Below are positions 16,108 through 25,374 of a stretch of DNA of 64,000 bases, one piece after another. A model generated the notes under the pieces. The model saw only the letters and a list, made by a program, of their open reading frames with translations. It searched no databases and was not told the origin of the DNA. Each line of letters starts with the position of its first letter. Within the stretch, counting starts at the first letter, position 1. Source of the stretch: Aquabacter sp965279295 (GTDB lineage Bacteria > Pseudomonadota > Alphaproteobacteria > Rhizobiales > Xanthobacteraceae); the NCBI GenBank assembly GCA_965279295.1, contig CBDIHQ010000015.1, one strand, 5' to 3'. Both the position numbers and the translations under genes were made by a program.

Positions 16108-18894
16108 ATGAGCGTCTATTTGGATTACCTGGCCGAAATCAAAGGCAGAGAAACTCAGGGACTCGCTCCCAAGCCGATCGACGACGGTGGACTCGTCGGT
16201 GAACTCGTTACCTTGATCAGAGATGGTGGTAGCGAGCATCGGGCAGATGCCCTCAAATTCTTCATTTACAACACGCTGCCGGGCACCACGAGCGCCGCGC
16301 GGGTCAAGGCGGCTTTCCTGAAGCAGATTCTCCTGCGCGAAACGGTCGTCCCGGAGATCACGCCCACCTTTGCCCTCGAACTGCTGTCGCATATGAAGGG
16401 CGGCCCATCGATCGAAGTGCTGCTCGACATCGCCCTCGGCCCTGACGCCGAGATCGCCCAGCAGGCGGGTGACGTGCTGAAGACCCAGGTCTTCCTCTAC
16501 GACGCCGACATGTTCCGGCTGCGCGATGCCTTCCTCGCCGGCAATGCCGTCGCCAAGGACGTGCTCGAAAGCTACGCCAAGGCCGAGTTCTTCACCAAGC
16601 TCCCGGACGTCGCGGACGAGATCAAGGTCGTGACCTTCATCGCTGCCGAAGGCGATATCTCGACTGACCTTCTGTCTCCCGGAAATCAGGCGCATTCGCG
16701 CTCGGATCGCGAATTGCACGGCCAGTGCATGATCACGCCCGAAGCGCAGAAGGAAATCCAGGCGCTGCAGAGGCAGCATCCGGATAAGCGCGTGATGATG
16801 ATCGCGGAAAAGGGCACGATGGGCGTCGGCTCGTCGCGTATGTCGGGCGTGAACAACGTGGCGCTCTGGACCGGCAAACAGGCCAGCCCCTATGTGCCGT
16901 TCGTCAACTTCGCGCCCGTTGTCGCCGGCACCAACGGCATCTCGCCGATCTTCGCGACCACTGTGGACGTGACCGGCGGCATCGGCGTCAACCTCAAGAA
17001 CTGGGTCAAGAAGATCGGCGAGGATGGCAAGCCGATCCTCAACAATGACGGTAACCCGATCCTGGAGCAGAAATTCTCTGTGGAGACCGGCACCGTCCTG
17101 ACGCTCGATGCCAAGGGCAAGATGCTGCGCGACGAAACCGGCAAGGAACTGGTCGACGTCGCGGCCGCATTCACGCCGCAGAAGATGGAGTTCATGAAGG
17201 CCGGCAGCTCTTACGCCATCGTCTTCGGCAAGAAGCTCCAGACCTTTGCCGCCCAGACGCTGGGTGTGGAACCGACCCCGGTCTTCGCGCCGAACAAGGA
17301 GATTTCGATCGAGGGCCAGGGCCTGACCGCGGTCGAGAAGATTTTCAATCGCAACGCCGTCGGCGTGACGCCGGGCAAGATCCTGCATGCCGGCTCGGAT
17401 GTTCGCGTCAAGGTGAACATCGTTGGTTCGCAGGATACGACCGGCTTGATGACCTCGCAGGAACTTGAGGCGATGGCGGCCACCGTCATTTCGCCGCTGG
17501 TGGACGGCGCCTATCAGTCGGGGTGTCACACCGCCTCTGTGTGGGACAAGAAGGCTCAGGCGAACATTCCGAAGCTCATGTCCTTCATGAACAATTTCGG
17601 CGTCATCACCGCCCGCGATCCGAAGGGCGTCTATCACGCCATGACGGACGTGATCCACAAGGTGCTGAACGACATCACCGTGGATGACTGGGCGATCATC
17701 ATCGGCGGCGATAGTCACACCCGCATGTCCAAGGGCGTGGCCTTCGGCGCGGATTCCGGCACCGTGGCGCTGGCTCTCGCCACCGGCGAGGCGACCATGC
17801 CGATCCCCCAATCGGTCAAGGTGACCTTCAAGGGCGCGATGCAGCCGCATATGGACTTCCGCGACGTGGTCCATTCCACCCAGGCGCAGATGCTCCAGCA
17901 GCACGGCGACAATGTCTTCCAGGGCCGCATCATCGAAGTCCATATCGGCACGCTGCTCGCCGACCAGGCCTTCACCTTCACCGACTGGACGGCCGAGATG
18001 AAGGCCAAGGGATCGATCTGCATTTCGCAGGACGCGACCCTGATCGAGTCACTGGAAATCGCCAAGTCGCGCATCCAGATCATGATCGACAAGGGCATGG
18101 ACAATCCGGTCGGCACGCTGAAGGGCCTGATTGCCAAGGCCGACGCCCGCATCGCCGAAATCCGCTCGGGTGAAAAGCCGGCGCTGACCCCCGATGACAA
18201 TGCGAAATACTTCGCCGAGGTCGTCGTGGATCTGAGCCTGATTGACGAGCCGATGATCGCCGACCCGGACGTGAACAACTCCGACGTCTCCAGGCGCTAT
18301 ACCCACGACACGATCCGTCCGATTTCGTATTACGGCGGCACCAAGAAGGTGGATCTCGGCTTCGTTGGCTCCTGCATGGTGCACAAGGGCGACATGAAGA
18401 TCGTCGCCCAGATGCTCAAGAACATCGAGAAGTCCGAAGGCAAGGTCGAGTTCAACGCGCCGCTTGTCGTCGCCGCGCCGACCTACAACATCATCGACGA
18501 GCTGAAGGCCGAAGGGGATTGGGAAATCCTCCAGAAGTATTCCGGCTACGAATTCGACGATGCCAAGCCGAAGACCGCGAACCGCACCGAATACGAGAAC
18601 ATCCTCTATCTCGAGCGTCCCGGCTGCAACCTGTGCATGGGCAACCAGGAAAAGGCAGAGAAGGGCGACACGGTTCTGGCGACCTCGACCCGTCTGTTCC
18701 AGGGCCGTGTCGTCGAAGACACGGCTGAGAAGAAGGGTGAATCGCTTCTGGCCTCGACCCCGGTCGTGGTGCTGTCGGCGATCCTGGGCCGGACGCCGAG
18801 CGCCGACGAATACAAGGCCGCTGTCGAGGGAATTGATCTGACCAAGTTCGTTCCGCCGAAAACTGCGATCGATGCCTTGTCGTTTCAGTACTAG
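16108..18894 (+). CDS. acnB: Bifunctional aconitate hydratase 2 / 2-methylisocitrate dehydratase
   Basis: A 928-residue aconitase B, which interconverts citrate and isocitrate in the TCA cycle and, in many species, acts on 2-methylisocitrate. The HEAT-like N-terminal domain (MSVYLDYLAEIKGRETQGL) precedes the swivel and aconitase domains. The 4Fe-4S ligands are visible as GSCM and GCNLCMGNQ near the C terminus. It is about 60 residues longer than E. coli AcnB (865). The GSCMVHKGDMKI and TEYENILYLERPGCN segments recall the long AcnB form I associate with Bacteroidetes and some other phyla. Alphaproteobacteria usually rely on AcnA. The ribosome site is weak. Confidence 0.95.
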   Translation: MSVYLDYLAEIKGRETQGLAPKPIDDGGLVGELVTLIRDGGSEHRADALKFFIYNTLPGTTSAARVKAAFLKQILLRETVVPEITPTFALELLSHMKGGPSIEVLLDIALGPDAEIAQQAGDVLKTQVFLYDADMFRLRDAFLAGNAVAKDVLESYAKAEFFTKLPDVADEIKVVTFIAAEGDISTDLLSPGNQAHSRSDRELHGQCMITPEAQKEIQALQRQHPDKRVMMIAEKGTMGVGSSRMSGVNNVALWTGKQASPYVPFVNFAPVVAGTNGISPIFATTVDVTGGIGVNLKNWVKKIGEDGKPILNNDGNPILEQKFSVETGTVLTLDAKGKMLRDETGKELVDVAAAFTPQKMEFMKAGSSYAIVFGKKLQTFAAQTLGVEPTPVFAPNKEISIEGQGLTAVEKIFNRNAVGVTPGKILHAGSDVRVKVNIVGSQDTTGLMTSQELEAMAATVISPLVDGAYQSGCHTASVWDKKAQANIPKLMSFMNNFGVITARDPKGVYHAMTDVIHKVLNDITVDDWAIIIGGDSHTRMSKGVAFGADSGTVALALATGEATMPIPQSVKVTFKGAMQPHMDFRDVVHSTQAQMLQQHGDNVFQGRIIEVHIGTLLADQAFTFTDWTAEMKAKGSICISQDATLIESLEIAKSRIQIMIDKGMDNPVGTLKGLIAKADARIAEIRSGEKPALTPDDNAKYFAEVVVDLSLIDEPMIADPDVNNSDVSRRYTHDTIRPISYYGGTKKVDLGFVGSCMVHKGDMKIVAQMLKNIEKSEGKVEFNAPLVVAAPTYNIIDELKAEGDWEILQKYSGYEFDDAKPKTANRTEYENILYLERPGCNLCMGNQEKAEKGDTVLATSTRLFQGRVVEDTAEKKGESLLASTPVVVLSAILGRTPSADEYKAAVEGIDLTKFVPPKTAIDALSFQY

Positions 18895-19553
18895 TGTGCG
18901 GAGCTAAGACGGAGTTTCGATATCAACCGGCAGCGAGCCGGCTGCGTATGAGGCGATTGCCTGTAGGGTCGGTCACGGTCACTGACATGTGCGCTGCGTC
19001 ACGCGGTGCGCTCGTCAGAAGGCTCCGTGGCCGGCCTTCGGCGAGGTGGGTCTGGCCTTTGGCGACGTGGGTCCAGCATTGCCAATGCGGCATCCAGGGC
19101 CGCATGTATCAATCTGACCAACGGATGGCCGTGCGCTTGCATCTGAGCGCTAAAAGATCGTCGGCCGTTAGCGCAGCGCGGCGGACATTGGTTGCCGCGT
19201 GCGCAGAGTTGGTCGAGGCGGGATTGATGCGCACGGTGGCAGCCCCGCAAAGGCGCCGGGCGCCCCTCGGAAACGTCAGGGTAAATCCGGCGCTGTTTCG
19301 GAACGGGGCGAAGTTTCCCTCCGCCATATCACCCTGCTGAAGCGCTGGTTCTTCGCAGTCTCGCCAGGAATTCGACGAGTGGCGGCTTGCGGGTGGTCAG
19401 ACCTCGCGAGGGATAATGTCATTCCCCTGGGATAGCCCGGCCGTGCGCAGCCGGCTGATCGCGAAAGCGCTTGCGATCAGCATCGATAATATGTGGTGCG
19501 ATCCATTGGGTGCCAGTAGAATGAGCCGGTGGTTTATTACCGGCGAATTCAGA
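18895..19553. other. Gene-poor stretch, no supported gene
   Basis: Several overlapping open frames exist on both strands, but none has a good ribosome site, a family motif or a normal amino-acid composition. The base composition is less GC-skewed by codon position than in neighbouring genes. It may be decayed sequence left by an insertion or deletion. No transposase fragment was recognised. Confidence 0.45.
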
Positions 19554-19916
19554 ATGAAATTTCAATTCAGCCGTCATGCGCCGTGGTTAGCGGTTGGTTG
19601 TCTCGCGGTCACCGTGTGGATGCTCTTCAGCCGCGTTTCGGATTTGGAAAGCTCCACGGCGGCCATGCGCTACATCGTCGAGCAGGATCAGTTCACGACG
19701 GTGATGGCGGCCTGCAATGAGAAAGCGCGCCAGGACGAATTGAAAATCATCTTTCAGGAGAGCAGCCGCACCTCGGCCGCACTGCTTCGCGTCGACGGTT
19801 ACAGGCGGGGGCTGATCAAGATTTCCACCGGTGGTTATTTTTGTGAATTTGATCCCATCGGATCGGCGCGGGTCTATCTGGTTGATGACAACGCCCACCG
19901 CGGGTCCGGCCGATAG
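19554..19916 (+). CDS. Hypothetical membrane-anchored protein
   Basis: A 120-residue protein not assigned to any family. One N-terminal hydrophobic segment (APWLAVGCLAVTVWMLF) would anchor it in the membrane or act as a signal. A short helical region (SDLESSTAAMRYIVEQ) and a soluble part with a single pair of distant cysteines follow. The ATG at 19554 places the hydrophobic segment at the N terminus; an in-frame ATG at 19521 is possible. No clear ribosome site is seen for either. It lies alone between the gene-poor stretch and the dienelactone hydrolase. Confidence 0.45.
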   Translation: MKFQFSRHAPWLAVGCLAVTVWMLFSRVSDLESSTAAMRYIVEQDQFTTVMAACNEKARQDELKIIFQESSRTSAALLRVDGYRRGLIKISTGGYFCEFDPIGSARVYLVDDNAHRGSGR

Positions 19917-20052
19917 GCGGCTTGCCTCCGGCTGCACCGATGATCGATGGCGGACGTCTCAGCCGGCGCGGAGGGGCCTTCCGTCTCAGCCTGGACGCGG
20001 CAACACATCAAGCCCCGGCCTGGATGAGCTTTCATCTTGCTTCGCCTTCATC

Positions 20053-20940
20053 TCAGGCAAGGTAACGCTTGAACCAATCGATCGTGCGCTCCCAGGCGAG
20101 TTTGGCGGCGGCGGCGTCGTAGCGGGGCGTCGTGTCGTTGTGGAAGCCGTGGTTGACGCCGGGATAGATGAAGGCCTCGTAGGTTTTGCCATCGGCCTTG
20201 AGCGCGGCTTCATAGGGCGGCCAGCCCTCGTTGATGCGGGTGTCCAGCTCGGCATAATGCAGCAAGAGCGGCGCCTTGATGCGCACCACGTCTTCCGGTC
20301 GGGGTTGCCGCCCATAGAAGGGGACGGCGGCTTTGAGTTCGGGGTAGGCCACCGCCGCGGCATTCGCGACGCCGCCGCCATAGCAGAAGCCGGTGATGCC
20401 GACCTTGCCGGTCGTCATAGGGCTCTGCATGAGGAATTCGACCGCCGCGAAGAAGTCGTTCATCAGCGTCTTGGGATCGACCTTCTGTTGAAGTTCCACA
20501 CCCTTTTCGTCGCTGCCGGGATAACCGCCGACCGAGGTGAGGCCATCGGGGGCGAGCGCGATGAAGCCGGCTTTCGCCACGCGGCGGGCGACATCCTCGA
20601 TATAAGGGTTCAAGCCACGATTCTCGTGGACCACGACCACGCCAGGCAGCCGGCCCGAGGTGGCGGCGGGGCGCACCAGATAACCACGCACGCTGCCATG
20701 GCCGTTCGGCGAGGGGTAGGTGATGTATTCCGCGACGATCTCGGGGTCGGTCGGCATCACCTGCTGCGCCAGCGCGTAGTTCGGGCTCAACGAGGCGAGG
20801 ATCGCCGGAGCCGTCAGGCCGCCGATGGCGAATTTGGCCGCGCGATCAAGAAACTCGCGCTTCGTGATGTGTCCGTGGGCGTAATAATCATAAAGCTCCA
20901 GCAATTCCTGCGGGAAATCTTTCGCCGTGAGACGGGCCAT
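20053..20940 (-). CDS. Dienelactone hydrolase-family protein
   Basis: A 295-residue alpha/beta hydrolase. After an extended N terminus that includes a possible Tat-like or hydrophobic segment (KREFLDRAAKFAIGGLTAPAILA), the DLH domain begins with VVVVHENRGL. The nucleophile is Cys186 in GFCYGGG, as in carboxymethylenebutenolidase, and NHGFHND carries the catalytic His. Dienelactone hydrolases act in chloroaromatic degradation, but many members are of unknown function. The start at 20940 was chosen over a longer frame because MARLTAKDFP is the usual beginning of this subgroup and is preceded by ggagag. Confidence 0.88.
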   Translation of the reverse strand: MARLTAKDFPQELLELYDYYAHGHITKREFLDRAAKFAIGGLTAPAILASLSPNYALAQQVMPTDPEIVAEYITYPSPNGHGSVRGYLVRPAATSGRLPGVVVVHENRGLNPYIEDVARRVAKAGFIALAPDGLTSVGGYPGSDEKGVELQQKVDPKTLMNDFFAAVEFLMQSPMTTGKVGITGFCYGGGVANAAAVAYPELKAAVPFYGRQPRPEDVVRIKAPLLLHYAELDTRINEGWPPYEAALKADGKTYEAFIYPGVNHGFHNDTTPRYDAAAAKLAWERTIDWFKRYLA

Positions 20941-21196
20941 GCGTCTCTCCTTCCGTCCTGGCGGGATGTGGCGGTAGCCTAACCCAAATCGTCTTGGAGG
21001 TCGCGGCATCCCGGCGATCACGCGCGCGTCCTTGACGCGTTAGCTGTTGGATCGCGCGAAGACGGTGTCAAACGATGCTGTTGCATGCCTCTTTGCTTCA
21101 AGGCGCGGATGTGCTGCTGTGACACAATAGGGCGGGGTGGCGTGTGAATCGGCGGGCTGATCGCAGCCGGCGGGTTCGTGAACGATGCTAGGGGGA

Positions 21197-22117
21197 ATGT
21201 CTGTGCCGCAAGAAAAGCCAGTGTCCGCGACGGACGCCGCGCCGCAGAAAGTCTATGCGGACGGCCATCCCTACGACGAAATCCACTATCTTGAAGCGAA
21301 GATCATTCTCGATGGCCGGCGCTTTACGTCGGTGCAGAGCTTCTTCGACTTCGCCAAGATCGTGTCGAAAGTCGCAAAGCGCCTGGACGTGGGCTTCGAG
21401 CCGCATTCAGCCAGGAGCGTGAGGCCGCAGATTCGCGAGGTCCTGTTCCTCGATACCCAGGATTTCACGCTCTACAACAACGCCTTCATCCTGCGCCGCC
21501 GGATCACCTATGAGGATGGCTTCCCGGTCGGCGATCCCGAGATGGTGTTCAAGTTCCGCCACCCGGACCTCGAGACGGCCGCGGCCCTGGATGTGCGGCC
21601 GCAGATCGAGGGCAATTACCGCATCAAGTTCAAGGAAGAGATCCTTCCGCTGAAGGACCGGATCGGCGGCATACGCTCGCTGTATTCGCACAATGTGGAA
21701 TTTCCCTTCCGCCCGCGCGGCACGGGGGACCCAACGGCCGCGGCGACGCTGGTGCGGGTGTTTCCCGCGCTTGCGCCTATTCTCTCCGCCTCGCGCAAGC
21801 ACGTTCAGCTCGTCAACCGCACGGCGGTGGAAGAGGTGCTTCAGCAATTGGGCATGCTCGATTTCGGCAAGGGCATGCTTGCCGCGTGCAATGTCTCGGT
21901 GTGGCGGTCGCGCGGGGATCAGCAGCAGTTGGTGGGCGAGTTCGGCTATCAGGTCCGCTTCACCCGCAAGGAGGATCTGAGTGCCAAGGCCGCGCAGCGC
22001 AGCGAGGCCTTCTTCCTGGCGCTTCAGGACGAGGCGAAGGATTGGCTGTCGCTTGGAACCACCAAGACCGGCGCGGTCTACCGGCTGAAGGGCAACCCGC
22101 CCCAAAGCCATGAGTGA
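21197..22117 (+). CDS. Protein of unknown function, CYTH-like pattern
   Basis: About 306 residues, no confident family. The stretch VLFLDTQDFTLYNNAFILRRRI resembles the CYTH/triphosphate-tunnel pattern of a strand, a YxDT-like turn and an Arg-rich strand, and HYLEAKIIL could be the degenerate first strand, but the ExExK motif is not intact. The start is unsure: AGGGGG at 21190-21195 is too close to the ATG at 21197 and fits better the in-frame GTG at 21203. The end overlaps the chromate transporter gene by 8 bases, suggesting they work together. Confidence 0.6.
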   Translation: MSVPQEKPVSATDAAPQKVYADGHPYDEIHYLEAKIILDGRRFTSVQSFFDFAKIVSKVAKRLDVGFEPHSARSVRPQIREVLFLDTQDFTLYNNAFILRRRITYEDGFPVGDPEMVFKFRHPDLETAAALDVRPQIEGNYRIKFKEEILPLKDRIGGIRSLYSHNVEFPFRPRGTGDPTAAATLVRVFPALAPILSASRKHVQLVNRTAVEEVLQQLGMLDFGKGMLAACNVSVWRSRGDQQQLVGEFGYQVRFTRKEDLSAKAAQRSEAFFLALQDEAKDWLSLGTTKTGAVYRLKGNPPQSHE

Positions 22118-22724
22118 TGCGCGAACCCCTATCCCCGGCCGTTCGCCGGAGACGCCCGCTCCCCTTGATGTGAGCCTGCTCGATATTTTCATCGGCTTTC
22201 TCATCATCGGCGGCACCAGCTTCGGCGGCGGCGTGGTGGCCTATCTGCGCTCGGGCCTGGTCGGGCGGCGCAAGTGGATCGACGACGAGACGTTCGTGGA
22301 GCTTCTGTCGATCTGCCAGAGCCTGCCGGGGCTGAATGCCTCGAACATGGCGATCCTGGTGGGGGACCGGCTGCGCGGAACGCTGGGTGCCGCCGTGGCG
22401 CTGGTGGCCATCTGCCTGCCCGGCGCCCTCCTGATGGTGCTCGCGGCGGGCGCCTATGCGGCCTCGCAGGGCGGCAGCGGCGGGGCGGTTACGGCGATCC
22501 TCCACGGCGTTTCGGCGGCGGCTGTCGGGCTGGTGCTGGCTGTGACCTTCCAGCTCGGCCGCAAGACGCTGAAGCGCTTCGCCGATTTCGGCTTCGTGAT
22601 CCTCACCGTCATCGGCGTCAACGTGCTGCACCAGTCGGTGCTGCTGGTGCTGGCCGTGGTCGGGGCGATGGCGATCGTCTGGTATCGCCCGCGCCGGGCC
22701 CCGGATGGGGAGACGCAGCCGTGA
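22110..22724 (+). CDS. chrA: Chromate transporter, N-terminal-type half subunit
   Basis: A 204-residue membrane protein of the CHR family. The family pattern is seen as FLIIGGTSFGGGVVAYLRSGLV, then the SICQSLPGLNASNMAILVGDRL region, followed by hydrophobic helices. Single-domain CHR proteins work as pairs of oppositely oriented halves, and the next gene supplies the partner. They export chromate by proton motive force, or act on sulfate-like anions. The ATG overlaps the upstream gene and the stop overlaps the GTG of the second half. Confidence 0.9.
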   Translation: MSDARTPIPGRSPETPAPLDVSLLDIFIGFLIIGGTSFGGGVVAYLRSGLVGRRKWIDDETFVELLSICQSLPGLNASNMAILVGDRLRGTLGAAVALVAICLPGALLMVLAAGAYAASQGGSGGAVTAILHGVSAAAVGLVLAVTFQLGRKTLKRFADFGFVILTVIGVNVLHQSVLLVLAVVGAMAIVWYRPRRAPDGETQP

Positions 22725-23239
22725 ACCAGATTCCGGCGCTGATCGCGGTGTTCGCATATCTCTCCCTGCTCACGGTGGGCGGGGGCATGGCGGCGTTTCC
22801 CGAAATGAAGGCCCTGGTGGTGGAAAGCCACCATTGGATGACCTTCCCCCAGCTCATCCATCTCTACAGCATCGGCCAGATGGCGCCGGGCCCGAACATG
22901 ATGATGATCGCCGGTGTCGGCCAATGGGTCGCCGGGCCGGTGGGTGCGCTGGTGGTGGTGCTGGCATTCTTCCTGCCGACGGGGCTTCTGACCCTTTATG
23001 TCGGCCGCTTGTGGAAGCGCCTGGATCATTGGCCCTGGCGCAATTCCATCCAGCGCGGGCTTGCGCCGGTGTCCATCGGCCTGCTGCTGGCGGGTGCGAT
23101 CAGCCTGTCGGAGGGCATCCTCACCGGCTGGCAGAGCTTCGCCATTTCGACTGCGATCTTCATCGTTCTGCTGGCGACGCGGATGAACCCCATTCCGCTG
23201 ATCGGGGCCGCCGCCGTGGTGGGGTATTTCGCCTTCTGA
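22721..23239 (+). CDS. chrA: Chromate transporter, second half subunit
   Basis: A 172-residue partner of the preceding protein. The GTG start at 22721 overlaps the first half's stop (GTGA). The CHR pattern repeats as LSLLTVGGGMAAFPEMKALVVE and YSIGQMAPGPNMMMIAGVG, which is the second-domain version of the chromate transporter motif. Membrane helices follow to the C terminus. Together the two halves equal one long ChrA. Confidence 0.9.
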   Translation: MNQIPALIAVFAYLSLLTVGGGMAAFPEMKALVVESHHWMTFPQLIHLYSIGQMAPGPNMMMIAGVGQWVAGPVGALVVVLAFFLPTGLLTLYVGRLWKRLDHWPWRNSIQRGLAPVSIGLLLAGAISLSEGILTGWQSFAISTAIFIVLLATRMNPIPLIGAAAVVGYFAF

Positions 23240-23241
23240 GA

Positions 23242-23865
23242 TCAGGCCGGCGGCAGCATCGGCCCGCCGATCTCCACCGCCTTCTGGAACGCCGGCCGCG
23301 CCCTCAGGCGGTCGAGATAGGCTTTCAGGGGCGGGTATGGGTCGAGCAGGCCCATCCGCGCGGCGACTTCGAGGGGATAGGCGATCTGGATGTCGGCAAG
23401 GGTGAAGGCCTCGCCCATCAGATAGTGCTGGTCTATCATGGCAGTCGCGATCGAAGCCAATGTCTTCCCGAGCACCGGTTTGACGAATTGCCCCATGCGC
23501 TCCGTCAGGCCCCCGGTCAGCGCGCCGATCCGCGTAATCATGATGGGGAGAGCCGCTGTGCTCTCGACGAATTCGAGCCATTCCTCGTGGACGAAATAGG
23601 CGTCGGTGTCCCGCGGCGGAGAGAAGCGGCCGCCGGCATATCGCACATCGATATATTTCAGAATGACGGCGGATTCCGCCAGGATCAGCGTTCCATCCTC
23701 GATCACCGGCGACTTGCCGAGAGGATGCACCTTCGCCAAGGCTGGCGGCGCCTTGAAATTCGCGTCGCGGTCGTAACGCACGAGATGATAGGGCAGACCG
23801 GCCTCTTCCAGGAGCCAGAGAATCCGGTGCGAACGGGAATATGCCAGATGATGAAGCGTAATCAT
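23242..23865 (-). CDS. Glutathione S-transferase family protein
   Basis: A 207-residue cytosolic GST. The thioredoxin-like N-terminal domain starts MITLHHLAYSRSHRILWLLEE, with the glutathione-binding segment LGKSPVIEDGTLILAESAVI, and a helical C-terminal domain follows. The start at 23865 removes a 26-residue extension with no family match. It converges with the chromate transporter genes, leaving two bases between stops. Substrate unknown; conjugation or peroxide reduction are usual roles. Confidence 0.88.
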   Translation of the reverse strand: MITLHHLAYSRSHRILWLLEEAGLPYHLVRYDRDANFKAPPALAKVHPLGKSPVIEDGTLILAESAVILKYIDVRYAGGRFSPPRDTDAYFVHEEWLEFVESTAALPIMITRIGALTGGLTERMGQFVKPVLGKTLASIATAMIDQHYLMGEAFTLADIQIAYPLEVAARMGLLDPYPPLKAYLDRLRARPAFQKAVEIGGPMLPPA

Positions 23866-23931
23866 GATGTGCCAGCGATCATCTGTGGGGTCCGGGTTGA
23901 TTGAGATCATACATATTCGCGATGCCGTGTC

Positions 23932-25257
23932 ATGGTGCGGCAAGGCAGTCGGGAGCGGGCATTGAGGGATGCGCAGGCCGTAAATGACGCGCGCACCGCG
24001 CGGCGCCGGGTCATCGTCGCCGGTGTCGTGGGCAACGTGCTGGAGTGGTACGATTTCGCCCTATACGGCGTTCTCGCGCCGTTCATCGCCGCGCATTTCT
24101 TCCCCGCCGCCGACACCCTGGCGGCGCTGATCAATTCCTATGCGGTGTTCGCCCTGGGCTTCCTGGCGCGGCCGTTGGGCGGGATCATCTTCGGCCATAT
24201 CGGCGACCGGTTCGGCCGGCGGCAGATGCTGACGCTCTCGGTCGTCCTGATGGCGTTTCCCACCTTTCTCATGGGCCTTCTGCCGACCTACCAGAGCGTC
24301 GGCGTCCTCGCGCCGATCCTGCTGATCCTGCTGCGGCTAGTGCAGGGAGTTTCGGCAGGCGGCGAGTTCTCCGGGTCCATCGTCTTCCTGGTCGAGCAGG
24401 CGCCGGCCCACCGGCGCGGGCTGTTCGGCAGTGTCGCCAATTTCGGCGCGATGATCGGCGGACTTCTCGGCGCCGGCGTCGGCTGGCTGGTCGCGGAGGC
24501 ACTGCCGGCCGATGCCATGATGGAATGGGGATGGCGGATACCGTTTCTCACCGGCATCCTGGTTGCGTTCATGGGGCTCTGGGCGCGCTTCGGGGTCGAG
24601 GATTCCCCCGCCTTCACCCAGCTCGCAGCGGCACAGGAGCTGGAGCCCCAGCCGCTGCGGGCCGCGCTGCGCAGCGAGGGCCGGCAGATGGCGATCGGCG
24701 CCGGCCTGAACTGGGTCGCCTCGGTCGGCTATTACCTTGTCTTCGTCTGGTTCATCAGCAATGCCAGCGACATCATCGGCCTGCCATATCAGGATGCGCT
24801 GGGCATCGGCACGCTGGGGCTGGTGGTGGGGTTGGTCGCCACGCTCGCCATGGGCCATCTCTCGGACAAGATCGGCCACCGGCGCATGCTGGTGGCGGGT
24901 TCGCTCCTCACCATGGTCTGTTCCATGCCGCTGCTGGCGCTGGCGGCCGTGGGCACGGTGCTGGCGGTCACGCTTGCCCAGATCGGCCTGGCGCTGCTGG
25001 CGGCGATCTTCCTCGGCACACTGCCCGCCGTGTTCGTTTCGCTCCATGGCACAGCGATGCGCTGCACGGCGCTGTCGCTCGGCTACAATGTGGCTCTGGC
25101 GCTGTTCGGCGGCACCGCGCCGCTGGTGGCGACGGTGCTGATCAAAGTCACCGGCTGGTCGGCCGCGCCCGGCCTCTATTTCGCGCTCACGGCGCTGGTA
25201 TGCTGTCTGCTCGTGCGGTTCGTGCCGCCGTCGTCGGCCGAGAGCAAAGGCGCCTGA
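23932..25257 (+). CDS. MFS transporter, metabolite:H+ symporter (MHS) family
   Basis: A 441-residue carrier with twelve expected membrane helices. The MHS beginning VVGNVLEWYDFALYG, then FLARPLGGIIFGHIGDRFGRR, and the VQGVSAGGEFSGS motif are all present. Members (ProP, ShiA, KgtP, citrate carriers) import organic acids or osmolytes with protons. The substrate cannot be told from sequence. The start is divergent from the GST gene with 66 bases between. The IS110-type element lies directly downstream. Confidence 0.9.
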   Translation: MVRQGSRERALRDAQAVNDARTARRRVIVAGVVGNVLEWYDFALYGVLAPFIAAHFFPAADTLAALINSYAVFALGFLARPLGGIIFGHIGDRFGRRQMLTLSVVLMAFPTFLMGLLPTYQSVGVLAPILLILLRLVQGVSAGGEFSGSIVFLVEQAPAHRRGLFGSVANFGAMIGGLLGAGVGWLVAEALPADAMMEWGWRIPFLTGILVAFMGLWARFGVEDSPAFTQLAAAQELEPQPLRAALRSEGRQMAIGAGLNWVASVGYYLVFVWFISNASDIIGLPYQDALGIGTLGLVVGLVATLAMGHLSDKIGHRRMLVAGSLLTMVCSMPLLALAAVGTVLAVTLAQIGLALLAAIFLGTLPAVFVSLHGTAMRCTALSLGYNVALALFGGTAPLVATVLIKVTGWSAAPGLYFALTALVCCLLVRFVPPSSAESKGA

Positions 25258-25374
25258 CCGCCCCATAAAAAAGGTTGGGCCATTGGGCTCGCGCCGCTCT
25301 GGCCGGGCGGGTTGAGACGGTGATGGCGTGGAGTACGCTGTGCTGATCAGCCCAAGCGGATCAGGAGATGAGCG

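Noticed and set aside
16090..17943. A 617-codon open frame on the minus strand
   Set aside because: Fully antisense to acnB; composition is typical of a mirror frame of a high-GC gene.
22110..23239. Frameshifted chrA pseudogene
   Set aside because: The two halves have their own starts with a GTGA overlap, and paired short CHR proteins are a normal form of the family.
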